In this document: positions 7,939 through 14,722 of the stretch, in pieces
Position numbering within the stretch: position 1 is the stretch's first letter
How the letters are laid out: the number at the start of each line of letters is the position of its first letter
Assembly: GCA_027325115.1 (NCBI GenBank)
Contig: DAHWFG010000029.1
Span: forward strand, 1-18,700
Direction of reading: 5' to 3'
Origin: JAKBCQ01 sp021807585
GTDB taxonomy: Bacteria; Planctomycetota; Planctomycetia; Isosphaerales; Isosphaeraceae
Length of the DNA stretch: 18,700 nt
Notes under the pieces: generated by a model
Databases searched by the model: none
Told to the model about the DNA's origin: nothing
Seen by the model: the letters and a program-made list of their open reading frames with translations, nothing else
Program-made: the position numbers and the translations under genes

Positions 7939-8364
7939 CGTCTTCCTCCCGTCGGCTTGATCATCGAAGAAAGATAAGCCAAAGGATCGTCCGCGTTCAA
8001 GACTCCGCCGGCCGAGATCACAAGAATGTACGATATTTCACGTTAAATGAACACTGTTATAAAAGAGCGGCGATTCCGACTCGACGATCGACCGAATGAC
8101 GTTTCAGGCGAGCTCGCGGAGCGAGGGAATGGAGCGAAACGCGCGATCGGCTCGCGGTTTTGAGGTTCGCTTGTCGCGGGTGGCGTTGTGAGCCAAGATG
8201 AATTGGAACGAACACGATCGCCGTGATCGAACGCGAACGCATGGCTCGATCGCGCGCGAAAGATCCGTGGTTTCGATCGAATCGTCGGCGACTCCTCGGT
8301 ACGATCGAAACGCCTGCGCGGCGGGGTTTCCAACGAATCGAACGCTTTTCGCGAGACGCTGAAT
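7939..8364. other. Divergent non-coding gap between methyltransferase and hpt
   Basis: This gap serves both divergent genes. An AT-rich patch at about 8025-8065 includes TATAAA (8058-8063) on the plus strand and is the likeliest promoter area, but no matching -35 was found. The remaining ~300 bp up to the hpt start is GC-rich with many CGATCG words. Arg/Ser-rich frames occur on both strands (for example 8198-8362 plus and 8043-8333 minus), but they look like composition artefacts. Confidence 0.5.
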
Positions 8365-8886
8365 TTGAGAATCTTGATTGACGAGGACCGAATCCGTCGC
8401 CGCGTCGGCGAGCTCGCGATGCGGATCGAAGCCGATTACGCGGGCAAGCCGCTCACGATCGTCGCGGTGCTGACGGGGAGCCTCATTCTCCTCGCCGACC
8501 TGATGCGCAGGATTCATCTGCCGTTGCGTGTGGCGCTCTTGCAGGCAAGCAGTTACCGCGGAGCGACGACGACCGCGGGGTCGCTCGTCCTCAACACGTC
8601 GTTCCTGCCGTCGGTCGAGGGACGCGACGTGTTACTGCTTGACGATATCCTCGACACGGGGCGGACGCTCGTGGAATTGGTTGATCATGTTCGCGATCGG
8701 GGGGCGAGTTCGGTGCGGACCGCGGTGCTGTTGCGGAAGCTCGGCAGGCAGGTCGTCGCGATCGAGCCCGATTACGTCGGCTTCGAGATTCCCGACGCGT
8801 TCGTCGTCGGCTACGGTCTTGATTTCAACGACGATCACCGTCATTTACCTTACATCGCCATTCTCGAAGAGATCCTCGACGCTTGA
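8365..8886 (+). CDS. hpt: Hypoxanthine phosphoribosyltransferase
   Basis: Purine-salvage enzyme converting hypoxanthine (and usually guanine) plus PRPP to IMP/GMP in the cytosol. The 173-residue length fits the family. The PRPP-binding motif VLLLDDILDTGRTL is at residues 89-102. The pyrophosphate loop VLTGSL is near 35-40, the flexible-loop SSYRG is at 62-66, and the C-terminal purine-binding stretch is FEIPDAFVVGYGLDF. The start is a TTG (LRILIDEDRI, like the usual MKVLI...E start of homologues). No ATG is available in frame near the conserved N-terminus, and only a weak GAGA lies upstream. The stop overlaps the start of the next gene as TTGA, so the two are translationally coupled. Confidence 0.94.
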   Translation: MRILIDEDRIRRRVGELAMRIEADYAGKPLTIVAVLTGSLILLADLMRRIHLPLRVALLQASSYRGATTTAGSLVLNTSFLPSVEGRDVLLLDDILDTGRTLVELVDHVRDRGASSVRTAVLLRKLGRQVVAIEPDYVGFEIPDAFVVGYGLDFNDDHRHLPYIAILEEILDA

Positions 8887-10007
8887 AGATCGCCTTGATC
8901 ACCCGCCGATACCCTCCGCTGATAGGCGGCGCCGAGAAGGCTTTAAGCTACCTCGCCGCGGCGTTCGATCGCGCCGGCGCCGACGTCGCCGTCGTGGTTT
9001 CGGCGATTCCGGGTCGGCCGATCGAGCCCGATCCCGCGCAACGACCCCGAGTGATCCGCCTGCCGACGTCTTCGCTTCGCTTTATCGGAACTTACATGTA
9101 TATGAGCAATCTTAAAAAATGGTTGCTCAATAATAAAATTGATATTGCATATGTATCGATGTTAAAGCACGACGCGTACGCGGCGATCGGCGCGGGCGCG
9201 CGAGCGGGGTTTCCGGTCGTTTTGCGGCCCGAGGGGGCGGGCGCGACGGGAGATCTGGCGTGGCAAAAACGGGGTCGGTTCGGCGCGACGATCGGCCGGA
9301 GGTGTCGATCGGCGGACGCTTATGTGTCGATTTCGGCGGCGATTGAGCGCGAGCTGCTGGCGGAGGGATACGATCGCGGACGGATTTATTCACTTCCCAA
9401 CGGCGTGCCGATTCCCGCGATCGCGTGGCGGCCGCGTGCGGGAGGGCTCGAACGCCCGAGGGGGACGTTTGTCGGTCGATTGGCGGTCGAGAAGAACCTC
9501 GAAACGCTCGTCGACGCGTGGCGGATCGTCCTACAACGTCGACCCGCCGCCGAACTGACGCTCCTCGGCGAAGGGCCGATGAGACATCGGCTCGAAGAAA
9601 AGATCCGATCGCTCGATATGACGGAATCGGTGCGGCTCGCGGGGGGGGTCGACGATCCGTCAATCATGTTAAGAGACTCCGATTTGTTTATTTTGCCGTC
9701 GAATGAGGAGGGGATGAGCGTGGCGTTATTGGAGGCGACGGCGCTCGGGATTCCGATCGTCGCCTCGGCGATTCCGGGGAACCGCGCGATCGTCGACGAC
9801 GGCGTTCACGGACTTCTCGCCGATCCCGCCGACCCCGCGAAGCTCGCCGGCGCTATCGAACGCTCGCTCGACGATTACGAACATTCGACCCGCATGGGCC
9901 TAGCGGCGCGGCGCCGCGCGATCGAACGCCACTCGATCGACGCCGTCGCCGAGCGCCATTTACAATTGTTTCAATCAATTATTGATCAAAAACGAAAGAA
10001 CAAGTAG
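8883..10007 (+). CDS. Family 4 glycosyltransferase (GT-B)
   Basis: A 374-residue retaining glycosyltransferase of the GT4 type used in making surface polysaccharide or glycolipid. The N-terminal Rossmann domain starts LITRRYPPLIGGAEKAL (Gly-rich loop). The C-terminal domain has the hinge SLPNGVPIP (170-178), GTFVGRLAVEKNLETLV (194-210), LTLLGEGP (226-232) and the EX7E signature in EEGMSVALLEA (Glu276 and Glu284). The latter is followed by PIVASAIPGNRAIVDDG. It starts with TTG overlapping the hpt stop (TTGA). No membrane helix or signal is visible. An AT-rich codon patch (about 9101-9170) encodes the YMYMSNLKKWLLNNKID region and another lies at the 3' end. Donor and acceptor cannot be told from sequence. 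Confidence 0.9.
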   Translation: MKIALITRRYPPLIGGAEKALSYLAAAFDRAGADVAVVVSAIPGRPIEPDPAQRPRVIRLPTSSLRFIGTYMYMSNLKKWLLNNKIDIAYVSMLKHDAYAAIGAGARAGFPVVLRPEGAGATGDLAWQKRGRFGATIGRRCRSADAYVSISAAIERELLAEGYDRGRIYSLPNGVPIPAIAWRPRAGGLERPRGTFVGRLAVEKNLETLVDAWRIVLQRRPAAELTLLGEGPMRHRLEEKIRSLDMTESVRLAGGVDDPSIMLRDSDLFILPSNEEGMSVALLEATALGIPIVASAIPGNRAIVDDGVHGLLADPADPAKLAGAIERSLDDYEHSTRMGLAARRRAIERHSIDAVAERHLQLFQSIIDQKRKNK

Positions 10008-10035
10008 ATTTTCAGTCAAGTAGTTATAAGCGCAA

Positions 10036-10449
10036 TCAATTCATGAACCGTTTGTTTTCGGCGGGATCGGTTTGGGGATCGGGACGCGTCGTGTGATCGT
10101 CTCCGGCGAGGGGTTCGTCGGGCCAGGCGCCGAGCTTGCGGATTCGCTCAGCGACTCGGTCGAAACCGGCGAAAATCGCGAAGCCGATCGCTCCCAGCAC
10201 GATCGCGGCCGCGGCGATCGCGAGCGTGACGCCGAACCCGACGACCGCGACGACGATCGGCCCCTGAAAGAACGGATCGAACGCGATCATGATCCAGATC
10301 GCTACGACGATCGCCGTCATGACGAGAATGCGCCTTCGCATTTTCATCCGTCGTTCATCGAACGGGGCGCGGGGAGGATCTTCATCCCCCGTCGCGGGGT
10401 TCGCGAGACGCCATTCGGGAGATCGAGGAGGCTTGATGCGCGACGTCAT
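10036..10449 (-). CDS. Small membrane protein of unknown function, two predicted helices
   Basis: A 137-residue protein I do not recognise. A charged, Pro-rich N-terminus (1-40, ending RRMKMRRR) precedes two strongly hydrophobic segments at about 41-58 and 64-96. A charged, acidic C-terminal tail follows. The positive residues before helix 1 and charges after helix 2 suggest a hairpin with both ends in the cytoplasm. Support for reality: AGGA (TCCT at 10457-10460 on the plus strand) is 7 nt before the ATG, and hydrophobicity is coherent only in this frame. It converges with the GT4 gene (28 bp apart) and diverges from the binding-protein gene. Confidence 0.65.
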   Translation of the reverse strand: MTSRIKPPRSPEWRLANPATGDEDPPRAPFDERRMKMRRRILVMTAIVVAIWIMIAFDPFFQGPIVVAVVGFGVTLAIAAAAIVLGAIGFAIFAGFDRVAERIRKLGAWPDEPLAGDDHTTRPDPQTDPAENKRFMN

Positions 10450-10677
10450 GAGAATATCCTACCCGAACGGCGCGTCGCTTCGCCGGCCCGATCCGCGCCT
10501 TCCAGGATCGCCGTCGCTCGGAGATCGCCCGATCGCCTTATCGGCGGTTTCAGACGAGCTCCGCGCGACGATTGACTCGGCCGCGGCTTCGCCTCAAAAT
10601 GACGTCCGTCGGGAATCGTCGAGAATCGATCGCGGCGACGAGTCGTGAGGCGGATCGAGGCTTTTAGGATCATACAT

Positions 10678-11727
10678 ATGAAAGTGCATTCAGGATTTTT
10701 GACGTTGGCGTTCGCCGCGGCGGTCGCGGTCGTTTCATGCGCTCCCAAGCGGGGGAGCGATTCCAGGTCGACCGCGGAGACGATCGTCATCTATTCGGCG
10801 CTCGATCGCGAATTCGCCGAGCCGATCCTGAAAGAGTATGAACGACGGTTACATATGCGAATCGAAGGCAAATACGACGTCGAAAGCACCAAAACCGTCG
10901 GTCTCACGCACGCGATCATGCTCGAGGCGAACCGGCCTCGCTGCGATCTCTTCTGGAATAATGAGATCTTAAACACATTGCGATTGAAACGCGCCGGGTT
11001 GCTCGCTCCGTTTTCGATACCGAACGCCGACGATTATCCCGCGACGTTCCGCGACCCCGACAAAACGTGGTACGGCTTCGCGGCGCGGGCTCGGATCATC
11101 GTGGTGAACACCAAGATCGTTTCCGTAACCGATCGTCCGCGCGGCGTGAACGACCTGCTCGACCCGCGCTGGAGGGGGAGGATCGGGATCGCCAAACCCC
11201 TGTTCGGCACGACCGCGACTCACGCGGCGTGCCTGTTCGCCAAATGGGGCGACGACAAAGCCAAAGCGTATTTTGATGCGCTCAAGAAGAATGATGTTCA
11301 GGTGTTATCGGGAAATCGTCAGGTTGCGCAGGCGGCGGGTTCGGGTTCGATCGCGTTCGGCCTGACCGATACCGACGATGCGAGCGAGGAGATCGCCGCG
11401 GGAAGCCCCGTCGCGATCGTTTATCCCGATCGGGGGAAGGACGAACTCGGAACGCTTTACATCCCCAACACGCTCGCGCTTATCAAGGGGGCGCCGCACG
11501 CCGAGGCGGCGATTAAAACGGCGCGATATTTGCTTTCTCCCGAGGTCGAGATCGCGCTCGCGACCGGGCCGAGCGCGCAGATCCCATTGAATTCTCAAGT
11601 GAAAATCAAAACGAAAGTAGAAACGCCGATCACTGTCAAGGCGATGGAGGTCGATTTCGACGCGGCGGCCGTTAAATGGGACTCGGCGGCGGCGTATCTG
11701 GGAGAGACGTTCGGCGCGGCCGAGTGA
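10678..11727 (+). CDS. Extracellular solute-binding lipoprotein (Fe3+/AfuA-like ABC family)
   Basis: A 349-residue periplasmic binding protein. A signal peptide (MKVHSGFLTLAFAAAVAVVS) ends in a lipobox-like VVSC with Cys21 as the expected lipidated residue. The mature part begins with TIVIYSALDREFAEPILKEYE, the classical start of the iron/thiamine-type type II binding fold. It continues with CDLFWNNE, YGFAARARIIVVNT, DLLDPRWRGRIGIAKP and IPNTLALIKGAPH. I prefer ATG 10678 (AGGA 8 nt upstream) to the in-frame GTG at 10645, because the signal peptide then starts correctly. No permease or ATPase gene is adjacent, so it is an orphan binding protein here. The ligand is unknown; iron or another small ion or metabolite is a family-based guess. 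Confidence 0.88.
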   Translation: MKVHSGFLTLAFAAAVAVVSCAPKRGSDSRSTAETIVIYSALDREFAEPILKEYERRLHMRIEGKYDVESTKTVGLTHAIMLEANRPRCDLFWNNEILNTLRLKRAGLLAPFSIPNADDYPATFRDPDKTWYGFAARARIIVVNTKIVSVTDRPRGVNDLLDPRWRGRIGIAKPLFGTTATHAACLFAKWGDDKAKAYFDALKKNDVQVLSGNRQVAQAAGSGSIAFGLTDTDDASEEIAAGSPVAIVYPDRGKDELGTLYIPNTLALIKGAPHAEAAIKTARYLLSPEVEIALATGPSAQIPLNSQVKIKTKVETPITVKAMEVDFDAAAVKWDSAAAYLGETFGAAE

Positions 11728-11793
11728 ATCGTCAAGCGTCGGCGATTTCAATCCTCCGTTCGGGGACGATCCCCTCCCGTGATTCGGATCGAC

Positions 11794-11824
11794 ATAAAAA
11801 AACACGATCATCATTTATGATGAT
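11794..11824 (-). terminator. AT-rich hairpin with T-run between convergent genes
   Basis: ATCATCAT (11807-11814) and ATGATGAT (11817-11824) form a perfect 8-bp stem with a 2-base spacer. On the minus strand the hairpin is followed within 5 nt by a run of seven T (AAAAAAA at 11796-11802 on the plus strand). That fits a terminator for the DUF2325 gene ending at 11841. The stem is weak in GC, so efficiency is uncertain. Confidence 0.5.
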
Positions 11825-11840
11825 ACATCACTGTCGTTTA

Positions 11841-13349
11841 TTAAGATTCCGATCCGATGCGATTCAATCCGCGGCGGAGCGCCTCGGCGATCTGGCCGAC
11901 TCCGTAGCCGTGATCGACGAGCAGGCACGGTACGCCGTGTTGTTCGCACAAGGGACGGAGCTTTTCGGTCACGTGATGCGCGATGAAGTCTTTGAGAATC
12001 AGCACGACGTCGAGCCCGCCGCCGCGGACCCGCCGTTCGACGTCCCCCATCGCCGCGGGGCGATGCCCCTCGTAGGGTATCCATTCAAGTTCGTCGAAAT
12101 CAAAATAACTTTGAACGTTGCGACGATTCTCCTCGCGGACGGCGCCGCCGATCATCACGGCGCGCATCCCGCGGGTGAGGTTGAGGATCTCGTCGTCGGC
12201 CTGCGCCGTGCCGTTGACGTCGGATTCGCCTTTTTCGAGGCGTCTTCGCAGGGCGCGGAATTCGCGACCGTCGGTTAAGAGTTCGCGGAACGGCCGTACG
12301 ACGTCGAGGATCCGGGGATCTCCGGCGCCCAGGCCCTGAATCGCGCGGTTCAGGTATGTACGAAAGTCGTCGATTCCGACTTCGGGAAAGCCCTCGATCG
12401 CGACGACGCGGCGCAGCTCGTCGAGCGCCCTCATCCCGTCCTCGCGCAGCCGGTTGATTTTTTCGAGGTCGACCGCCATCCGCTCGCCGAGCATCGATTC
12501 GGTCCGCCGTTGGCGGTCGGCGGATTCGGTGGCCTCCTGAAGCTGCAATCGACCGTTCTCAATATATTCATCCCAGTCGGCGACGAATCCCTTGGTGAAC
12601 GCCTCGATGTAGCCGGGACGATGTTCTTTGGAGAGCCCGACGAGCGTCGGGAATATGCGATCCAACATGTTCACTTGATCTTCGGTAACGTCTTCCCCCT
12701 CGTCGGATTCAACGCGTTCCTGGAGCTGGCGAAACCGGCCGATCCAGATCGTCAATTGCGCTTTTTGTTGCCGCGCGTCGAGGAAGCCGAAATGGCGGCT
12801 GGCGTCGTCGATTTCGCGCGAAAGCGATTGAATCTGGCTTCCCAGGAAGTACGATTCGGCGACCTTGAGGAGAGTCTCCTCCTCGTTCGATCGATCGGCG
12901 TCGGCTTGCAGGCGTTCGAATTCACGTTCCAACAGTTGATATTGTTCAAGGGCTACTTTGAGCTCGGCCCTCGCCTCGGCGTTCTCCCGCGTCAACTGTT
13001 CGAGCTTCGTTCGCGCTTCGCGCCGTTGGGTGTCGATACGTTGTTGAAGGAGGCGAACCTTCTCCTCGGGATGCGCATCGGGAGCGATCTGCGAGTTATG
13101 AATCGCGAGCTTCCGCGTAAGCTCTTTGAGCTTCTGTTCTTTCTCCTCGGCGTCGGCGATTTGCCGACGCGTCGCTAGGCCCTCGTCGCGGAACTTCTCC
13201 TCGGCGGTTTGCGCACGCCGCTCGGCGGTTTTCAGCCGCTCCGAAAGGTCGCGACGGCGCGTCGCCAACTTGCTCGATTGCGCCTTCACCTCGGCGCGGC
13301 GCGCCAGATCCTCAAGCTCGGCGAACAGATCATCAACTTCGTTTTCCAC
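11841..13349 (-). CDS. Long coiled-coil protein with C-terminal DUF2325 domain
   Basis: A 502-residue protein of unknown function. Roughly residues 1-170 are a continuous Glu/Lys/Arg/Gln-rich coiled coil. A mostly helical middle (200-390) with further heptad-like stretches follows. The last ~100 residues match the DUF2325 pattern: RAVMIGGAVREENRRNVQSY, a central GLDVVLILKDFIAHHVTEKL, then CEQHGVPCLLVDHGYGVGQI and AL. In Firmicutes this domain usually occurs as a short stand-alone protein, so the long coiled-coil fusion is notable. No signal or membrane segment is seen. The frame opens with TTG at 13355, but AAGGAG (13358-13363) is only 2 nt from it and 8 nt from the GTG at 13347-13349. I therefore choose the GTG. 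A possible role in oligomeric scaffolding or redox/nucleotide sensing is speculative. Confidence 0.82.
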   Translation of the reverse strand: MENEVDDLFAELEDLARRAEVKAQSSKLATRRRDLSERLKTAERRAQTAEEKFRDEGLATRRQIADAEEKEQKLKELTRKLAIHNSQIAPDAHPEEKVRLLQQRIDTQRREARTKLEQLTRENAEARAELKVALEQYQLLEREFERLQADADRSNEEETLLKVAESYFLGSQIQSLSREIDDASRHFGFLDARQQKAQLTIWIGRFRQLQERVESDEGEDVTEDQVNMLDRIFPTLVGLSKEHRPGYIEAFTKGFVADWDEYIENGRLQLQEATESADRQRRTESMLGERMAVDLEKINRLREDGMRALDELRRVVAIEGFPEVGIDDFRTYLNRAIQGLGAGDPRILDVVRPFRELLTDGREFRALRRRLEKGESDVNGTAQADDEILNLTRGMRAVMIGGAVREENRRNVQSYFDFDELEWIPYEGHRPAAMGDVERRVRGGGLDVVLILKDFIAHHVTEKLRPLCEQHGVPCLLVDHGYGVGQIAEALRRGLNRIGSES

Positions 13350-13432
13350 GTCCAACGCTCCTTAATCGCTAGCGTTTCTTACGGCGGGCTCAAGGGCGAA
13401 CGATCGGCGGGCCGGCGCGCCGATCTCACAAA

Positions 13433-13458
13433 ACATCGCGATCCGAACATCGCGATCC
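13433..13458. repeat. Tandem direct repeat, 2 copies, 14-bp period
   Basis: ACATCGCGATCC occurs at 13433-13444 and again at 13447-13458. With the neighbouring bases it forms a 14-bp period. It lies 85-110 bp upstream of the DUF2325 start and could be a regulator site or a small slippage duplication. Confidence 0.45.
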
Positions 13459-13608
13459 AGGCGGCCCGAGAGCGACGCGATCGGGCGATCGCGCTCCCTC
13501 AATAGTTCATCGTACCATCCCCACCCTTCGGCGTCATGATCGACCAAGAATCTCTTGAAGATAGCAATCCGCCGCCATGATGCGTGATTGCTTCCAGACG
13601 ATCGTCGC

Positions 13609-13637
13609 TTGGTCCGCATAACCCGCCGCGGTACAAT
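13609..13637 (+). promoter_or_regulatory. Candidate sigma-A-type promoter for the TIM-barrel/UPF0261 operon
   Basis: TACAAT (13632-13637, 5 of 6 with TATAAT) lies exactly 17 bp after TTGGTC (13609-13614, only the TTG part matching TTGACA). Transcription would begin near 13644 and give a leader of about 170 nt that contains the 13713-13728 hairpin. Confidence 0.4.
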
Positions 13638-13712
13638 CCATTCACTCGCTCGCGACGCGGGTTCGTTCGTCGCGGTTGCACCCGCGCTTACGCGAGCTTC
13701 ATTATTGAGTGT

Positions 13713-13728
13713 TGATGTAAGAACATCA
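13713..13728 (+). promoter_or_regulatory. Inverted repeat in the leader of the Tm-1-like operon
   Basis: TGATGT (13713-13718) and ACATCA (13723-13728) are perfect reverse complements around AAGA. A further CATTA (13700-13704)/TAATG (13730-13734) pair flanks it. It lies in an AT-rich island (about 13698-13740). It could be an operator or an RNA hairpin. Confidence 0.35.
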
Positions 13729-13814
13729 TTTAATGTTGAGGTCCGTGGGGATCGCGACGACTTACACGCGACGAGCGGCGTTCGATCGCGACGGGAAGGG
13801 TTTGGGTGATTGTG

Positions 13815-14660
13815 ATGCGGGTTGATAACGGTCGAGCGGCGATCCTGGAACGGCTCCGCGCCAAACGCGCAAAGGGGTCGGCGATCATCGGCGGAGGCGC
13901 GGGAACGGGGATCTCGGCCAAGTGCGAGGAGGCCGGCGGGATCGACCTGATCGTCATCTACAACTCGGGCCGATTCCGCATGTCGGGACACGGCTCGCTC
14001 GCGGGAATGATGCCCTACGGCTCGGCGAATCAGATCGTCCTCGAGATGGCGCCCGAGATCCTCTCGGTCGTCAAGCGAACCCCCGTCCTCGCCGGAGTTT
14101 GCGCCACCGATCCCCTCCTCTTGCGATCGCGTCACCTCCGCTTGCTCAAAGATCTCGGCTTCGCCGGAATCCAAAATTTCCCCACCGTCGGCCTCATCGA
14201 CGGAGTCTTCCGCGAAAACCTCGAAGCCACCGGAATGAGCTACGCGCTCGAGATCGATTGCGTCGCCGAGGCGCGTGAAATGGAAATGTTAACAACTCCT
14301 TATGTTTTTAACCCCGATGAATCTCGGGGGATGACCGCGGCGGGCGCCGATATCGTCGTGGCGCACATGGGTTTGACGACGAGCGGGACGATCGGCGCGA
14401 AGGTCGCCAAATCGCTCGATCGCTGCGTCGAGGAGGTGGGGGCGATCGCCCGCGCCGCCAAATCGATCCGCGACGACGTTTTAGTCCTCTGCCACGGCGG
14501 ACCGATCGCAACCCCCGAAGACGCTCGCTTCATCCTCGATCGTCTTCCCGAGATCGACGGCTTCTACGGCGCGAGCTCGATGGAACGACTGCCGACCGAA
14601 ATCGCGATCGCCGACCAGGTGCGGTCGTTCGTCGAACTCAAAATCCCCAAGAGAAAGTAA
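13815..14660 (+). CDS. PEP-hydrolase-like TIM-barrel protein (Tm-1 C-terminal half homologue)
   Basis: A 281-residue protein of the phosphoenolpyruvate hydrolase-like/TIM-barrel signal transduction family. Characteristic stretches are IIGGGAGTGISAKCEEAGGI, LIVIYNSGRFRMSGHGSLAG, VLAGVCATDP, GIQNFPTVGLIDG, TTPYVFNPDE, VAHMGLTTSGTIG and LCHGGPIATPEDARFIL. Members share the aldolase-like (beta-alpha)8 barrel, but the natural substrate is not established. I choose ATG 13815 (GGTGA at 5-nt spacing). An in-frame GTG at 13806 with AAGGG at 5-nt spacing is equally possible and adds only three residues. The gene is followed by the UPF0261 gene after a 62-bp AT-rich spacer, in the order typical of these paired genes. 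Confidence 0.88.
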   Translation: MRVDNGRAAILERLRAKRAKGSAIIGGGAGTGISAKCEEAGGIDLIVIYNSGRFRMSGHGSLAGMMPYGSANQIVLEMAPEILSVVKRTPVLAGVCATDPLLLRSRHLRLLKDLGFAGIQNFPTVGLIDGVFRENLEATGMSYALEIDCVAEAREMEMLTTPYVFNPDESRGMTAAGADIVVAHMGLTTSGTIGAKVAKSLDRCVEEVGAIARAAKSIRDDVLVLCHGGPIATPEDARFILDRLPEIDGFYGASSMERLPTEIAIADQVRSFVELKIPKRK

Positions 14661-14676
14661 GTCGTCATATATAATG

Positions 14677-14690
14677 ATAATATTTATTAT
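14677..14690. repeat. AT-only palindrome between the two Tm-1-like genes
   Basis: ATAATATTTATTAT is a perfect inverted repeat (6-bp arms, TT centre) in the spacer between the two operon genes. With almost no GC it is unlikely to be a strong terminator. It may be an easily melted site or an mRNA-processing site. Confidence 0.4.
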
Positions 14691-14722
14691 GTATCTTTAT
14701 ATGATTTAAGAACGAGGCCGCG

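Larger units (their letters stand above)
13350..13814. other. Divergent gap upstream of the Tm-1-like operon
   Basis: About 450 bp lie between the divergent DUF2325 and TIM-barrel genes. It contains a 2-copy direct repeat (13433-13458), a promoter-like pair (13609-13637) and an inverted repeat (13713-13728). Open frames here are Arg-rich shadows of the flanking genes or of random GC-rich DNA, and I do not call a gene. Confidence 0.5.

Noticed and set aside
8198..8362. 54-codon plus-strand frame ending just before hpt
   Set aside because: Arg/Ser-rich with no ribosome site; typical of random frames in CGATCG-rich DNA.
8104..8517. 137-codon minus-strand open frame upstream of and into hpt
   Set aside because: Covers the conserved start of hpt antisense and shows no domain features.
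10072..10575. 167-codon plus-strand open frame opposite the small membrane protein
   Set aside because: Asp/Arg-repeat-like composition; the opposite frame has coherent hydrophobic helices and a good ribosome site.
13362..14174. 270-codon minus-strand open frame across the 13.4-14.2 kb gap and gene
   Set aside because: Overlaps the conserved TIM-barrel gene antisense for 360 bp and its sequence is Arg/Ser/Asp-rich with no domain.
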